A DNA stretch of 10,506 nt from Euperipatoides rowelli. Lineage: Eukaryota; Onychophora; Udeonychophora; Euonychophora; Peripatopsidae. Below are positions 1 to 7,049 of this stretch, in pieces (positions within the stretch are counted from its first letter, which is position 1; each line of letters begins with the position of its first letter). Below the pieces are notes generated by a model. It worked only from the letters and a program-made list of their open reading frames with translations, was not told where the DNA came from and did no database searches. The position numbers were made by a program, and so were the translations under genes. The stretch lies in NCBI GenBank assembly GCA_003024985.2, contig PXIH01S0025641.1; one strand, 5' to 3'.

Positions 1-100
1 CTACTACTTCCATGAAATGACCAGAAAGACTCTTACTTCCATGAAATGACCAGAAAGACCCTTACTTCCATGAAATGACCAGAAAGACTACCACTTCCAG
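1..100. repeat. 29-bp tandem repeat, about 3.4 copies
   Basis: The block TACTTCCATGAAATGACC recurs at 5, 34 and 63, an exact period of 29 bp. A fourth partial copy (CACTTCCAG) starts near 92 and decays. Copies are almost identical, differing only at the junction bases, so the array is young or homogenised. It runs off the left edge, so the copy number is a minimum. It lies just upstream of the first transposase exon remnant. Whether it belongs to the hAT element or to its flank cannot be decided here. Confidence 0.93.
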
Positions 101-156
101 AATTGAAATCAAGGCTGAAATATCAAAAATAAAATAAAAATTGTTTTTAATTTTAG

Positions 157-202
157 GAGCAATTAAATATGTTGGACCCGCAGCTGATTGCTGAAAAAGC
201 AA
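157..202 (+). pseudogene. candidate hAT exon A (46 nt)
   Basis: A pyrimidine-rich tract ending TTTTAATTTTAG (AG at 155–156) precedes an open 46-nt stretch, followed by a strong donor GCAA|GTAAGT with GT at 203. The frame reads EQLNMLDPQLIAEKA plus one leftover base. Joined to the acceptor at 505|506, that base completes a Ser codon and continues straight into the next segment's frame, so the implied intron 203–505 is phase-compatible. I do not recognise the peptide itself as a hAT block. The call rests on splice signals and phase. Confidence 0.5.
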
Positions 203-505
203 GTAAGTTACTGTATATAAAATGAATTGTAAGTTGATTTCATAAGTAGAGCGGGATGGAAGTTTTAACAAATTTAATATAGGCCTAATTAATTATAGGC
301 TTTAGAAGCTGATATTTGGGCATGACAGTCCATTGGATCAATCCATCTACTTTTGGAAAGGGAAATATCAGTGTTAGCTTGTAAACATATCACTGTTAAA
401 TTACAATTAATGTTTCAGTTGGAAATTTAAGTCAATTTGGCTAAAACATCAGATAACTTTCTAGCCAAACAATGTCAGACTTTTATATCTTTTTTTTTTT
501 TTTAG

Positions 506-875
506 GTATTTTAATTAAACAATTACTGTCATATCTCCAGAAAGTTACATTTGGTGTCATTGCCAGAGTGCTATATGATGTGCATAATGAATTTACAAAT
601 CCAAAACAAAGTAATAAGAACTACTACAGACAATGGATACAATTTTTAAAAGCTTATAGAGATTTTGGTAGAACAATTGATGAGACATATTTAGAATTTG
701 TTAAATTCCCCTCCATTTTGGACAAATTGTGACAATGCTACTGGTATTTCTCTGCCACTTCACCATAAATGGGCAGCATATTTGTTGAATTTAATATCAA
801 CCAAAGATGTGGAAAAAGCAAAAGAAAATGCTCTATTAAAAAAAAGTTGGCATCCTATGCTTGCTAAACTTCAAG
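506..875 (+). pseudogene. hAT exon B: catalytic-Asp region and LLNLI block
   Basis: A T17-AG acceptor ends at 505 and a CAAG|GTAAAT donor begins at 876. The frame opens as ILIKQLLSYLQKVTFGVIAR. Near 605 it must shift for the conserved block: 611–646 reads VIRTTTDNGYNF, with the catalytic Asp codon GAC at 629–631. A one-base loss in the T run at 644–648 then returns to the first frame for FLKAYRDFG. Near 720 a further shift gives DNATGISLPLHHKWAAYLLNLIST. In relatives as I recall them, this last block reads like HxxCxxHxLNLI; here the Cys is Trp and the second His is Tyr. At least three indels therefore break this exon, although the amino acids remain readable. Confidence 0.8.
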
Positions 876-1065
876 GTAAATGAACTTAATTTAGTTGTTA
901 CCTTTCCAGTCTGCTAAGGCCTAAAAACATTTGCTTACTTTAAAATAATGGTCAGAAATTTAAATATGTATATATAAATATTTTCTCTTTTTTACATTCT
1001 TGTTCATTTTTCCATTTGGATAATTATCAATTCTTATAATGATAGATATTTTTAACATTCTTATA

Positions 1066-1369
1066 GTTGTAACTTGTGCTATGTTTGTTTTCACGAGGAA
1101 TTTGAAACCAGAAAGGTTAATCTTCACAAAGTGCCGACCTCCTTTGAGATACTGCACGGCAATATTTAAATGTTCCTAATGTGACACGATGGAACACACT
1201 TTACAATTCTATTTGTTGCAGCCATAAGCTACTAAATGAAAAATCTGATGTCTTAGACAATATACTTGATAAGCTTGGCTTCCCAAGAATAAAAACAGAG
1301 GAAAAAGAGTTCTTTGTTGAATATTGCCAAACCATGAAGCCCATGGTTTGTGCTTTAGATACACAGCAG
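1066..1369 (+). pseudogene. hAT exon C: TRWN and MKP-ALD blocks
   Basis: The clear coding stretch is 1151–1369, reading DTARQYLNVPNVTRWNTL and on to EEKEFFVEYCQTMKPMVCALD. The TRWN and MKPxxxALD motifs are typical of this hAT group. The donor is CAG|GTAAAG with GT at 1370–1371. The start is ambiguous. An acceptor at 1065–1066 would include a further family-like stretch (SQSADLL) but meets a TGA at 1145–1147. An acceptor at 1147–1148, preceded by a short CCTCCTTT tract, joins exon B in frame but drops about 15 residues expected in the family. A single ambiguous base N lies at 1411 in the next intron. Confidence 0.78.
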
Positions 1370-1506
1370 GTAAAGAACATATAGAACACACAGTAGGCTA
1401 TATGCCCAAANGTAATAAACATCAAATAAGTATTATTTAAAAAAATAAAAATAGCCTACTGATTAATAAAATATATAAATATTTAATATTTAAATTCTTG
1501 TTGCAG

Positions 1507-1781
1507 CCAGAGAAAAATGCCTAAATAATATGGGAATTTTCTTTCCTTCAATATACACATTATTTATGAAAATGGATTCTAAACTGCCTAGCTACCAATC
1601 ATTGAAGCAATGCAGGCCATTGGTCGAAGCATAGGACAATGGCTTAAAGAAGCAATTTGGTGAAACACAAATGGAAAAACAATTGACACTGGCTGCAAAC
1701 ACTGTATAGGCTACAAAATTTCAGAAGAGCTGGCTAAAGATGTTAAAGAACATCAAACTCGACATTGACTTGAAGATTTAA
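1507..1781 (+). pseudogene. hAT exon D: central to late transposase region
   Basis: The acceptor TTCTTGTTGCAG ends at 1506 and joins exon C in phase 0, so ALDTQQ continues as PEKNA, matching the LQGEKN-like step of relatives. After a TAA and a frame change the sequence resumes at 1530 as MGIFFPSIYTLFMKMDSKL and stays open in one frame to TAA 1779–1781, apart from TAG at 1632–1634 and 1707–1709. The later part contains LAANTV then, after the TAG, ATKFQKSWL. This corresponds to the LAA...PKFKLRWL-like stretch of hAT proteins as I remember them. Two nonsense changes and one indel in about 275 nt mark it as decayed. Confidence 0.72.
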
Positions 1782-1881
1782 TAAAGTGACTAGTGAGTAC
1801 TATAATGTTACTGTAAGCATTATAATGCTATGTAGATTATTAGCATGCACACTTTCTTAATTTCTACAATATATGTTATAG

Positions 1882-2084
1882 TATCTCAATCAGATGGTAT
1901 GCAAGTTGAGATGGAATCAGAGGAAGGGACAGAGTTTTTTTTGATTTTACATCCATCAAAAGTAAAACAAGCAATTTTCAAAATCTTTCTTATTAGGCGG
2001 ACAAGAATGAAAAGAGACCGACTAACTGATGAACATTTTGAACAGCTAGTTTTTTTAAATATAATAATTTTTTTATTGTATCTG
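1882..2084 (+). pseudogene. hAT exon E: C-terminal dimerisation domain
   Basis: The acceptor ATATGTTATAG ends at 1881. An acidic stretch (MESEEGTEFF) is followed by a decayed version of the conserved Ser/Val/Glu-Arg-Leu-Phe segment (HPSKVKQAIFKIF) and then the clear hAT C-terminal dimerisation motif RLTDEHFEQLVFLN, ending at a TAA around 2085. The segment between the acidic stretch and the dimerisation motif appears shorter than in relatives, so a deletion is likely. A matching donor upstream is uncertain (candidates near 1786–1795), so the intron is inferred from the acceptor and the homology only. Confidence 0.75.
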
Positions 2085-2224
2085 TAATTATTTAGCTATT
2101 AAAATTTTAAACTTGTATTTGTTTTTATTTTGTTAGAATGTCACAAGTGCAAGAACACATGATGTCCAAATTTGTTTATAATTATTAGGAAGTAGAAAAA
2201 GTAAGGTAGAAATATGTGTACCAA

Positions 2225-2599
2225 AGTATCTTAAAAAAGTATTTTCAGATACTTTTTGTTAGTATCTTGTAACTTATTGAAGAAACTTTTTTTCTTCAGT
2301 ATCTTAACTTATTTAACATACATTTTTTTTATCTAGTATTTCCATTATAGGGTTTCACCAGGTTTTATTGAAAAAAAATAATTGACGTTTCAATAGGTTT
2401 GACCTCTGATCATCATAAATGATGTTCGGAGGTCAATCCGATTGAAATGTCTTTTTTTTTTTTCAATAAAACTTGGTGAAACACTATAATGGAAGTAGAT
2501 ATCAGTACACCCAAGTACTTAAAACATCCTTTAAAATACTTTTTTTTAGTATCTTAATTTATTAAAAGTTACTTTTAAAAAGTATCTTACCCAAGTCTG
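2225..2599. repeat. hAT subterminal repeats (AGTATCTT) and 3' terminal inverted repeat
   Basis: The octamer AGTATCTT occurs at 2225–2232, 2261–2268, 2298–2305, 2548–2555 and 2581–2588, with an inverted relative at 2247–2254. Such clustered short motifs near the ends are characteristic of hAT elements, where they bind transposase. The outermost bases 2582–2599, read on the minus strand, are CAGACTTGGGTAAGATAC, which fits a hAT terminal inverted repeat. The cluster is interrupted by the foldback MITE at 2337–2497, which separates four copies on the left from two on the right. Confidence 0.8.
2337..2497. mobile_element. 157-bp foldback MITE flanked by TA (Tc1/mariner-like target)
   Basis: The stretch is almost entirely one inverted repeat. 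The left arm begins TTTCCATTATAGGGTTTCAC and the right arm read in reverse begins CTTCCATTATAGTGTTTCAC. Pairing continues through TTTTATTG, an A run, and TTTCAAT, to GACCTC/GAGGTC near the apex at about 2413–2420. Arms are about 80 bp and nearly 90% matched by eye. Dinucleotide TA abuts both ends (2337–2338 and 2496–2497), consistent with a TA target duplication as in Tc1/mariner-type elements. No coding capacity. It sits inside the hAT subterminal region, so it inserted after the hAT element did. Confidence 0.88.
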
Positions 2600-3500
2600 C
2601 TATCCTTGTCAGCTAAAGGTACAAACTCATATAAACTAATTGTTTTTGATACCACTTGTACCCAATTATTATCAAAGTACTCAATTGTGCTAATATTGAC
2701 TAACGTCTGGCTATCAAACTTTACATTCCATATTCATCCCAAAACTCGCTGTTGAATGATTAATGGTTAGGTCGACGGAAGTTATGTCATAATATCAAAA
2801 CTGATGAAAAAAGTATATTGCATTCCCTGACCAGTCATAGGGTTGGAGCACAGTGAATCCCACACGTATCTGGGTTTAGGGTTCAGGGCAAGTACAAGGT
2901 TAGGACTCCAAATAATAAAAAAAGGCATCTGAGCCCATATACCATTTGTGAAGAATGTGCAATGATAAGTTTGATCCCCAGACGCTAGTCTAATATAGTT
3001 CCAGTTTTTTTTTTAAAAAAAAAATCAATAATATTCAAAGTTTACTAAAAGTGGAATAGTGTTTGCTACTTAGATTAAAAAAAACTGTGATATACTGTTA
3101 GTACATGACATAAGGTTTTCTAGTTGTTATATAAATTATTTCCTCATCAAAATAATCGGTCTCAGATAAATTATGTTTATCTTTAAATAATTTTTTTTTA
3201 ATGGAAATTTTTTTTTAAGTCTTGGAAAATCAATAGTATTTCATTATAACTTTTTTTTTAAAAAAAGTTATTTTTCAATTTTGGAGTAAATTGTTTATAA
3301 ATCGTATGATCTATACTTCTACAGTATTTTGTGGAGAAAGACAGAGAGTGAGGGATGGGGTTTCAATATACGATATAAAGAAATAATATTTTTTTGGCAA
3401 TTTTGATTGTTGACCAGAGTCCGCTTCATAGCCAGTCAGGCCCAAACTATGAAATGCCATGACAATATACAGCATATCATAAATTTCACTACAAATATAA
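2600..3500. other. Gene-free AT-rich stretch
   Basis: No coding region, RNA gene or transposon end is recognised here. The part around 2830–2910 is less AT-rich and includes GGGTTTAGGGTTCAGGG, a telomere-like but irregular string. From 3000 to 3275 there are several T-run/A-run palindromes, the clearest at 3246–3271. Short frames on both strands near 3311–3500 have no recognisable domain. Confidence 0.6.
3246..3271. repeat. Short T/A palindrome
   Basis: ATAAC, nine T, seven A, then GTTAT form a near-perfect 26-bp palindrome. Similar T-run/A-run junctions occur near 3005–3022, 4376–4391 and 7359–7376. Such tracts are bent or easily melted DNA. They may be simple products of AT-rich drift, and no function is claimed. 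Confidence 0.7.
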
Positions 3501-3803
3501 TCTAAACTTGATGGTATCGATTTGTTTCTTAAAGACAAGGGAAGCTATTGTTTTGCGGTTTTCCACCATTCAAAGACGGATAGAATTTCTGATAGTATAT
3601 CGGTCAATATTTTGCCTGCAGAAATAAAAATGCAAGTTGACAAGTCAAGAGAGAGAAGCAGCAGAAGTCACAGGTTGATTGATTCCAGTTCTTGCCCCCC
3701 CCCCCCCCCACTTCCCCAACTGACAGAAGATATTAACGATTCTGCAGAGGAAGACAAAATGGAAGGGAAGGGGGAGATGACTTTCAAAGAAATTAAATTA
3801 TGA
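3501..3803 (+). CDS. Possible coding exon, unrecognised, low confidence
   Basis: The frame is open for 100 codons between the TAA at 3498–3500 and TGA at 3801–3803, with no ATG near its start. The translated tail is hydrophilic: KSRERSSRSHRLIDSSSC, a five-Pro run encoded by a 15-base C tract (3695–3709), then an acidic/lysine stretch ending GEMTFKEIKL. It is less AT-rich than its surroundings. Two AGs could serve as acceptors (3533–3534 and 3574–3575, the latter after a pyrimidine-rich tract and in phase 0). Against it: no recognised domain, no partner exon in the window, and no AATAAA soon after the stop. It could be the last exon of a gene lying to the left, or chance. Confidence 0.22.
   Translation, partial: SKLDGIDLFLKDKGSYCFAVFHHSKTDRISDSISVNILPAEIKMQVDKSRERSSRSHRLIDSSSCPPPPPLPQLTEDINDSAEEDKMEGKGEMTFKEIKL
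3695..3709. repeat. C15 homopolymer
   Basis: Fifteen consecutive C bases. A second run of 13 C lies at 8183–8195. Both are followed by a pyrimidine-rich CTTTCCCC or ACTTCCCC, but the wider flanks do not obviously match. Run lengths of this kind are prone to slippage and sequencing error, which matters for the surrounding open frame. Confidence 0.9.
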
Positions 3804-4893
3804 GGATTTTTTTTTCTTCTTCTTTGAATTTTTCATTTCAGTTTTTTTTTTCATCTTGTAAACGTTTATTTTAAACTTTTTCTTCTGATACGATTATTCC
3901 TTCAGGAGAGGAATGCAAATATTTGTCTTAATTTTCTCAAAATGTAAAGAAACCATTTAAAAAAAAAAAAAAAAAATTGAAATTGACATTAAAAATGAAA
4001 GCCAAGTTTATTATTTCGCTTTCAAAACTAAAAATATGAGGGGGAAGGGATATAAAAAGCAAACAGACTTTGAGTAAGAAAAAAAAATTTAATTAGTTTC
4101 AAGAATCCGAAGCTAAATTTCAATTTAAATACATTTTCATATTGATTACAAAGTTTTTCGAAACATAACACGTGATCCTAGAAATCATAGAAAGTTTCTA
4201 TTTTAATTTATTAGTATCAATTTAAGAATCATTATGCTTTATAAACCAGGTTTGGTATATTAATTCCAAGTACACCAATGAGGAAAAAAGGGACAAACTC
4301 AATTTTAAAAAATGTAATTTGTAAAAAAAAGTTAATGGAAGTTGTGTAAAAAAACAGATGTATTTGTATAAAGACTTTTTTTTAAAAAAAAATATGAATC
4401 ATTTTTTCTCTCACATTTTTACTATTCAGTTTTTTTTTGTTTTTTTGCTTAGCTGAACCGGAACAGCATGTTTAGGGATTGTGATTTTCTGCTGCAACAA
4501 AAACTGTTTTGTGAAAACCTGAATCACAAAATCTGCCAACTATGAACTGTTAAATGTGTGACAGTTGGATCTTTCAAAATCCAATCACAATAGAGAATAA
4601 TCATGCTCGGTTATTCAAAACTACTGGATTTTTTGGGTACCCAACAACTTTTGAGGTAACTGGGGAAAAAAAAGAAGAAAAACTGACCAGACTGTCGGGT
4701 ATTTTTCAGGGATAAAGCAAATATTTTCAATTTTAAGGGGGATCAACAGGAATGTTTACCTTGCATCCTTTAAAATAAACCTTGCATCAGATACCTAGTA
4801 GTGGAACTAATACTAGTGTCTGCATAGCAAACTTATCTGCAGTGATTATATAAAAAACAACCAATCATGTACGACAAAGTCGGAACATTATTT
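3804..4893. other. Gene-free AT-rich stretch
   Basis: No gene or transposon end is recognised. There is a 19-base A run at 3959–3977 that could be a retrocopy tail, but no recognisable SINE or LINE body precedes it and no flanking direct repeat was seen. Around 4530–4567 a weak hairpin (CCAACT...AGTTGG) is present. The stretch ends where the outer arm of the large inverted repeat begins. Confidence 0.55.
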
Positions 4894-5099
4894 AAGGCAT
4901 GTTTGACGATAGCTAGCTTATTTAATTATTTGCACTTTTTCCATTCATCATCACGCTAGTTTAGAAAATCTCATTCATTTTCAAATCTTTTAAACTTTCT
5001 TGAGAAGTGGGTTACTTAATGCGATTTCAAAATGGTGAACAAAAATATTATCCTTGCTTCCGCTGTGGATTTTTGCTGACTGATAAAGGAATTACAAGC

Positions 5100-5497
5100 A
5101 TACCTCACTAATATGGCGAGTTAAGTTCCAGACTCTCAATGTAAAGGTGGATATCATCGTAAATTGAATCACTAGCTTTGTTTCCCTTCCCAGTACCTAT
5201 AGAAGCATTAAAATATGTTTACAGTAAACAATACTGTATTATTTGCACAATAGCGCTAGGTTGAAAAAATTGATGTAAAAAGTAATAAAAGACTTGTACT
5301 GTACTGTATAATAAAATATGAAAATATTTACAAAAAAAGTAATAATATAAAAATAATGTATAAATTGAAAACGGTGAGTGCGTATTAGCAAAATGGTATA
5401 TTAGTAAAGTGGCGTATTAGCGAAGCGATGTATTAGCGAAGCACCATATTAGCGAAACACCATAATAGTGAAGTCCTGAAGCGACATATTGCTGTAT
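5100..5497. mobile_element. 398-bp MITE-like insertion with tandem-amplified end
   Basis: The left end reads ATACCTCACTAATATGGCG and the right end, on the minus strand, ATACAGCAATATGTCG: imperfect terminal inverted repeats. The other arm of the large inverted repeat lacks the whole segment and runs directly from the complement of AAAGGGATTGAAATT into the complement of AAACTGAGTG, so it acts as an empty site. A TA step lies at each end, but the target duplication is not certain. There is no coding capacity. The interior is very AT-rich. A 16-bp tandem array related to the terminal motif lies at 5380–5475. Confidence 0.72.
5380..5475. repeat. 16-bp tandem array, six copies
   Basis: Six consecutive 16-bp units share the core TATTAGCGAAG: starts at 5380, 5396, 5412, 5428, 5444 and 5460. 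Units differ at several positions, so the array is old. The unit CCATATTAGCGAA is close to the reverse complement of the element's left terminal motif CACTAATATGGCG. The array therefore looks like repeated copies of the terminal sequence pointing inwards from the right end. Confidence 0.88.
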
Positions 5498-5918
5498 CAG
5501 TTTGTATGGAAAAACTGAGTGTTGAAAATACCTGAGATGTTGAGATATTTTTATTTTTAATCAGCAACAACCTGGAGAGTACATCGTATATAATATTCCT
5601 TACAGAAGCACTGTGTGAGTCCTTACCTGAAAGGACTAATGCTGTATTTTGATAATGCCACTGTTTTTGTGAAATATTATTCTATAACAATTTTTTTTAC
5701 ACATTTGATTCATCACATTTATAATTTTATTTCACTTGTATCGGAATTATTGTTGCATAAAGTCTTATAACTATTTAATCAAGATCGAGGACTTTGCTGT
5801 TCAGGACTTATCGTGTAGTTATTTGTGAAAAGCTAACTTATCTGTCTCTATGAAATTGGATGATCACATGATCAGGTTAACTGACAGTAATGAAACAAAC
5901 TGAAAATCTAATGATAAC

Positions 5919-6271
5919 TATACCTTTATCAGCGGTGGATGGATCGGAAGAATTATTATATTGTTTATAAACCTAGTCTTCTCCCAATCCTGAACCCTAC
6001 TCCAATAAATTGAAATAATAACAAAGGCCTAACCCTAATCCAAATGGACAAAAATAATAAACTTGTTTAATCATTTATGATCATTTTTACATCATTTCCT
6101 TCAGCACAACCATCAACTGTTGTTTCTAGAGTAATCTGTGCAAATAACGTTGCTAAGCAGAAGTTAGACCTATGCAGCTAAGAATCATTGAATGAGTTCA
6201 AAGTTGATTGACTGATTTGTAATGTGGAGGCACTAAAAATTAAGTAACAATAATATATAGCAAAACATTAT
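5919..6271. other. Poorly paired gap between outer and inner left arms
   Basis: About 350 bp without a gene. Pairing with the right arm is weak. The last 140 bp (from CTGTGCAAATA near 6137) may match the complement of about 7713–7850, which would extend the inner arm. The segment around 5990–6050 contains AACCCTAC and TAACCCTAATCC, irregular telomere-like strings. Confidence 0.5.
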
Positions 6272-6925
6272 CAATATTTTTTTCGTATCTCATATCTCTA
6301 AAAATAAATGGAATTAAAATCTACTTTTTTTGTTTTATATAGTTTAATATACAAACTATACATTGTTGTATGTATTTTTTTCCCTTAAAATTTAGTTTAA
6401 AATTAAAACATATAAAAAATTGCAAAGTCTCTATTCTGTCTGTGATTTTAATGTAAAAAGTTGCCTATCTAGTTAACTAGATGGCGCTTTGCTACTTATA
6501 GCTCAGATACTAACTATATCGATCGGCTGAGTTTTTAAATTCTTCTATTAATTAGTAATAAAAAAAACCTTAATATCCCTTTGTAAATAAAAGATGTGTG
6601 ATTTGTTTTAAAAAACTTCAAGATTCTACCTCATCTGGGATCTTTACAATTCAGGATTGAAAATGCGTTATTTTAGAATATGGAACATCGCCAAAGGCCA
6701 GGTTCCTACAGTTGCTTTGTTCCAATTAAAATGAGCTTTAGTCAGATCTAACTTATATCTAATGTACTTCTAGGCATCTAACAATAGCAGGATGATTATT
6801 GGATATATTCATATATAATGTGACCTTTTATCTATAGATTTTAATACATTCTAGTGACATTTCCATCATATGTTAAGATCCCGCCCCTAAGGCATTACTC
6901 TGTAACTTGGTACTAAGCATAATAA
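6272..6925 (+). repeat. Inner left arm of the large inverted repeat
   Basis: This pairs with 7050–7712. Long blocks are shared, for example GTATCTCATATCTCTAAAAA at the outer end, TATCGATCGGCTGAG, CTACCTCATCTGGGA, CATCGCCAAAG and CAGGTTCCTACAG in the middle, and TCCATCATATGTTAAGATC / its GATCTTAACGTATGATGGA partner near the loop. Identity by eye is about 85%, clearly higher than in the outer arms. It has no open frame of note. If transcribed through, it would fold with its partner into a duplex of over 600 bp. Confidence 0.92.
6467..6482. repeat. 16-bp perfect palindrome, left copy
   Basis: ATCTAGTTAACTAGAT is its own reverse complement. The identical 16-mer sits at 7493–7508 in the other inner arm, in equivalent context (GCCT before, GGC after). 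It is preserved unchanged although the surrounding arm sequences differ in many positions. It could be a dimeric protein-binding site, or simply a stretch spared by chance. Confidence 0.95.
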
Positions 6926-7049
6926 ATAGGCAAATAAATCATATTTCTTAACCTATCTAATAGTTATGATTGTTATTGGTTGAAAATGTAATGTCTATAT
7001 AACATTCCAAAGCATTGAAATTGTTAAAATTATTATTTTACTTTGATTT
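6926..7049. other. Loop between the inner arms
   Basis: About 125 bp of AT-rich sequence that does not pair clearly across the centre. It includes AATGTCTATATAACATT, an imperfect local palindrome, and no coding frame. The exact limits depend on where arm pairing is judged to stop (about 6917–6925 and 7050–7059). Confidence 0.65.

Larger units (their letters stand above)
157..2084 (+). pseudogene. hAT transposase pseudogene with introns
   Basis: When intact this would be a DDE-type (RNase H fold) hAT transposase acting in the nucleus on the element's ends. Five exon-like segments are collinear with the family: 157–202, 506–875, about 1066 or 1149 to 1369, 1507–1781 and 1882–2084. Blocks in order are TFGVIARVL, the catalytic-Asp block TTDNG (frame-shifted), FLKAYRDFG, LLNLIST, VPNVTRWNTLYNSI, MKPMVCALD, FFPSIYTLF and RLTDEHFEQLVFLN. 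The family assignment comes from remembered motif order, not a search. The reading frame changes at about 605, 646 and 720. In-frame stops include TGA 1145–1147 (if that stretch is exonic), TAG 1632–1634 and TAG 1707–1709. The N-terminal BED zinc finger usual in the family is not seen and would lie upstream. A working host-domesticated gene is unlikely given these breaks. Confidence 0.85.
157..2599 (+). mobile_element. hAT-superfamily DNA transposon, 3' part, degenerate
   Basis: Two independent signals define this element. First, a broken transposase reading left to right shows hAT-type blocks. Second, a subterminal region rich in AGTATCTT ends at 2599 with a terminus that on the minus strand starts CAGACTTGGGTAAG, fitting the CAG...TGGG style of many hAT inverted repeats. 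The 5' terminus is not in the window, so the left limit given is only the first exon-like remnant. If 2599 is the true end, the 8-bp target duplication would begin at 2600 (CTATCCTT), but this cannot be tested without the other end. A foldback MITE is nested at 2337–2497. The element appears dead because of multiple frameshifts and stops. Confidence 0.82.
4894..5918 (+). repeat. Outer left arm of the large inverted repeat
   Basis: This pairs with 9366–10029. From the outside inwards the shared blocks are GACGATAGCTAGC / the complement of GTTAGCTATTGACG, TTGAGAAGTGGGT, CTTGCTTCCGCTGTGGATTT / a similar CATTGCTTCAACTTGGATTT, AAACTGAGTG, TTACCTGAAAGGACTAATGC, GGAATTATTGTTGCATAAAG, and GATCACATGATCAGGT / TTCACGTGACCAGGT. 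Similarity by eye is roughly 65–80% with many small gaps. The arm is interrupted by the MITE-like insertion 5100–5497, which has no counterpart in the right arm. Confidence 0.75.

Noticed and set aside
62-271. Minus-strand open frame of 69 codons
   Set aside because: It covers the 29-bp tandem repeat and the opposite strand of a spliced exon candidate; no domain is recognisable.
960-1157. Minus-strand frame of 65 codons
   Set aside because: Lies over intron and the start of exon C of the transposase on the opposite strand; no recognisable protein.
1201-1425. Two minus-strand frames opposite the TRWN block
   Set aside because: They are antisense to the clearly homologous hAT coding stretch, and one crosses the ambiguous base at 1411.
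2872-2906. Telomere-like GGGTTTAGGGTTCAGGG, and a similar complement near 5990–6050
   Set aside because: Irregular and too short to be an interstitial telomere array; probably chance or part of an unrecognised repeat.
3311-3538. Minus-strand frame of 75 codons
   Set aside because: No recognised motif, no splice partner, and it overlaps the start of the plus-strand open stretch at 3501; treated as chance.
3959-3977. A19 run as a retrotransposon tail
   Set aside because: No SINE promoter boxes, LINE coding remnants or flanking direct repeats were found.
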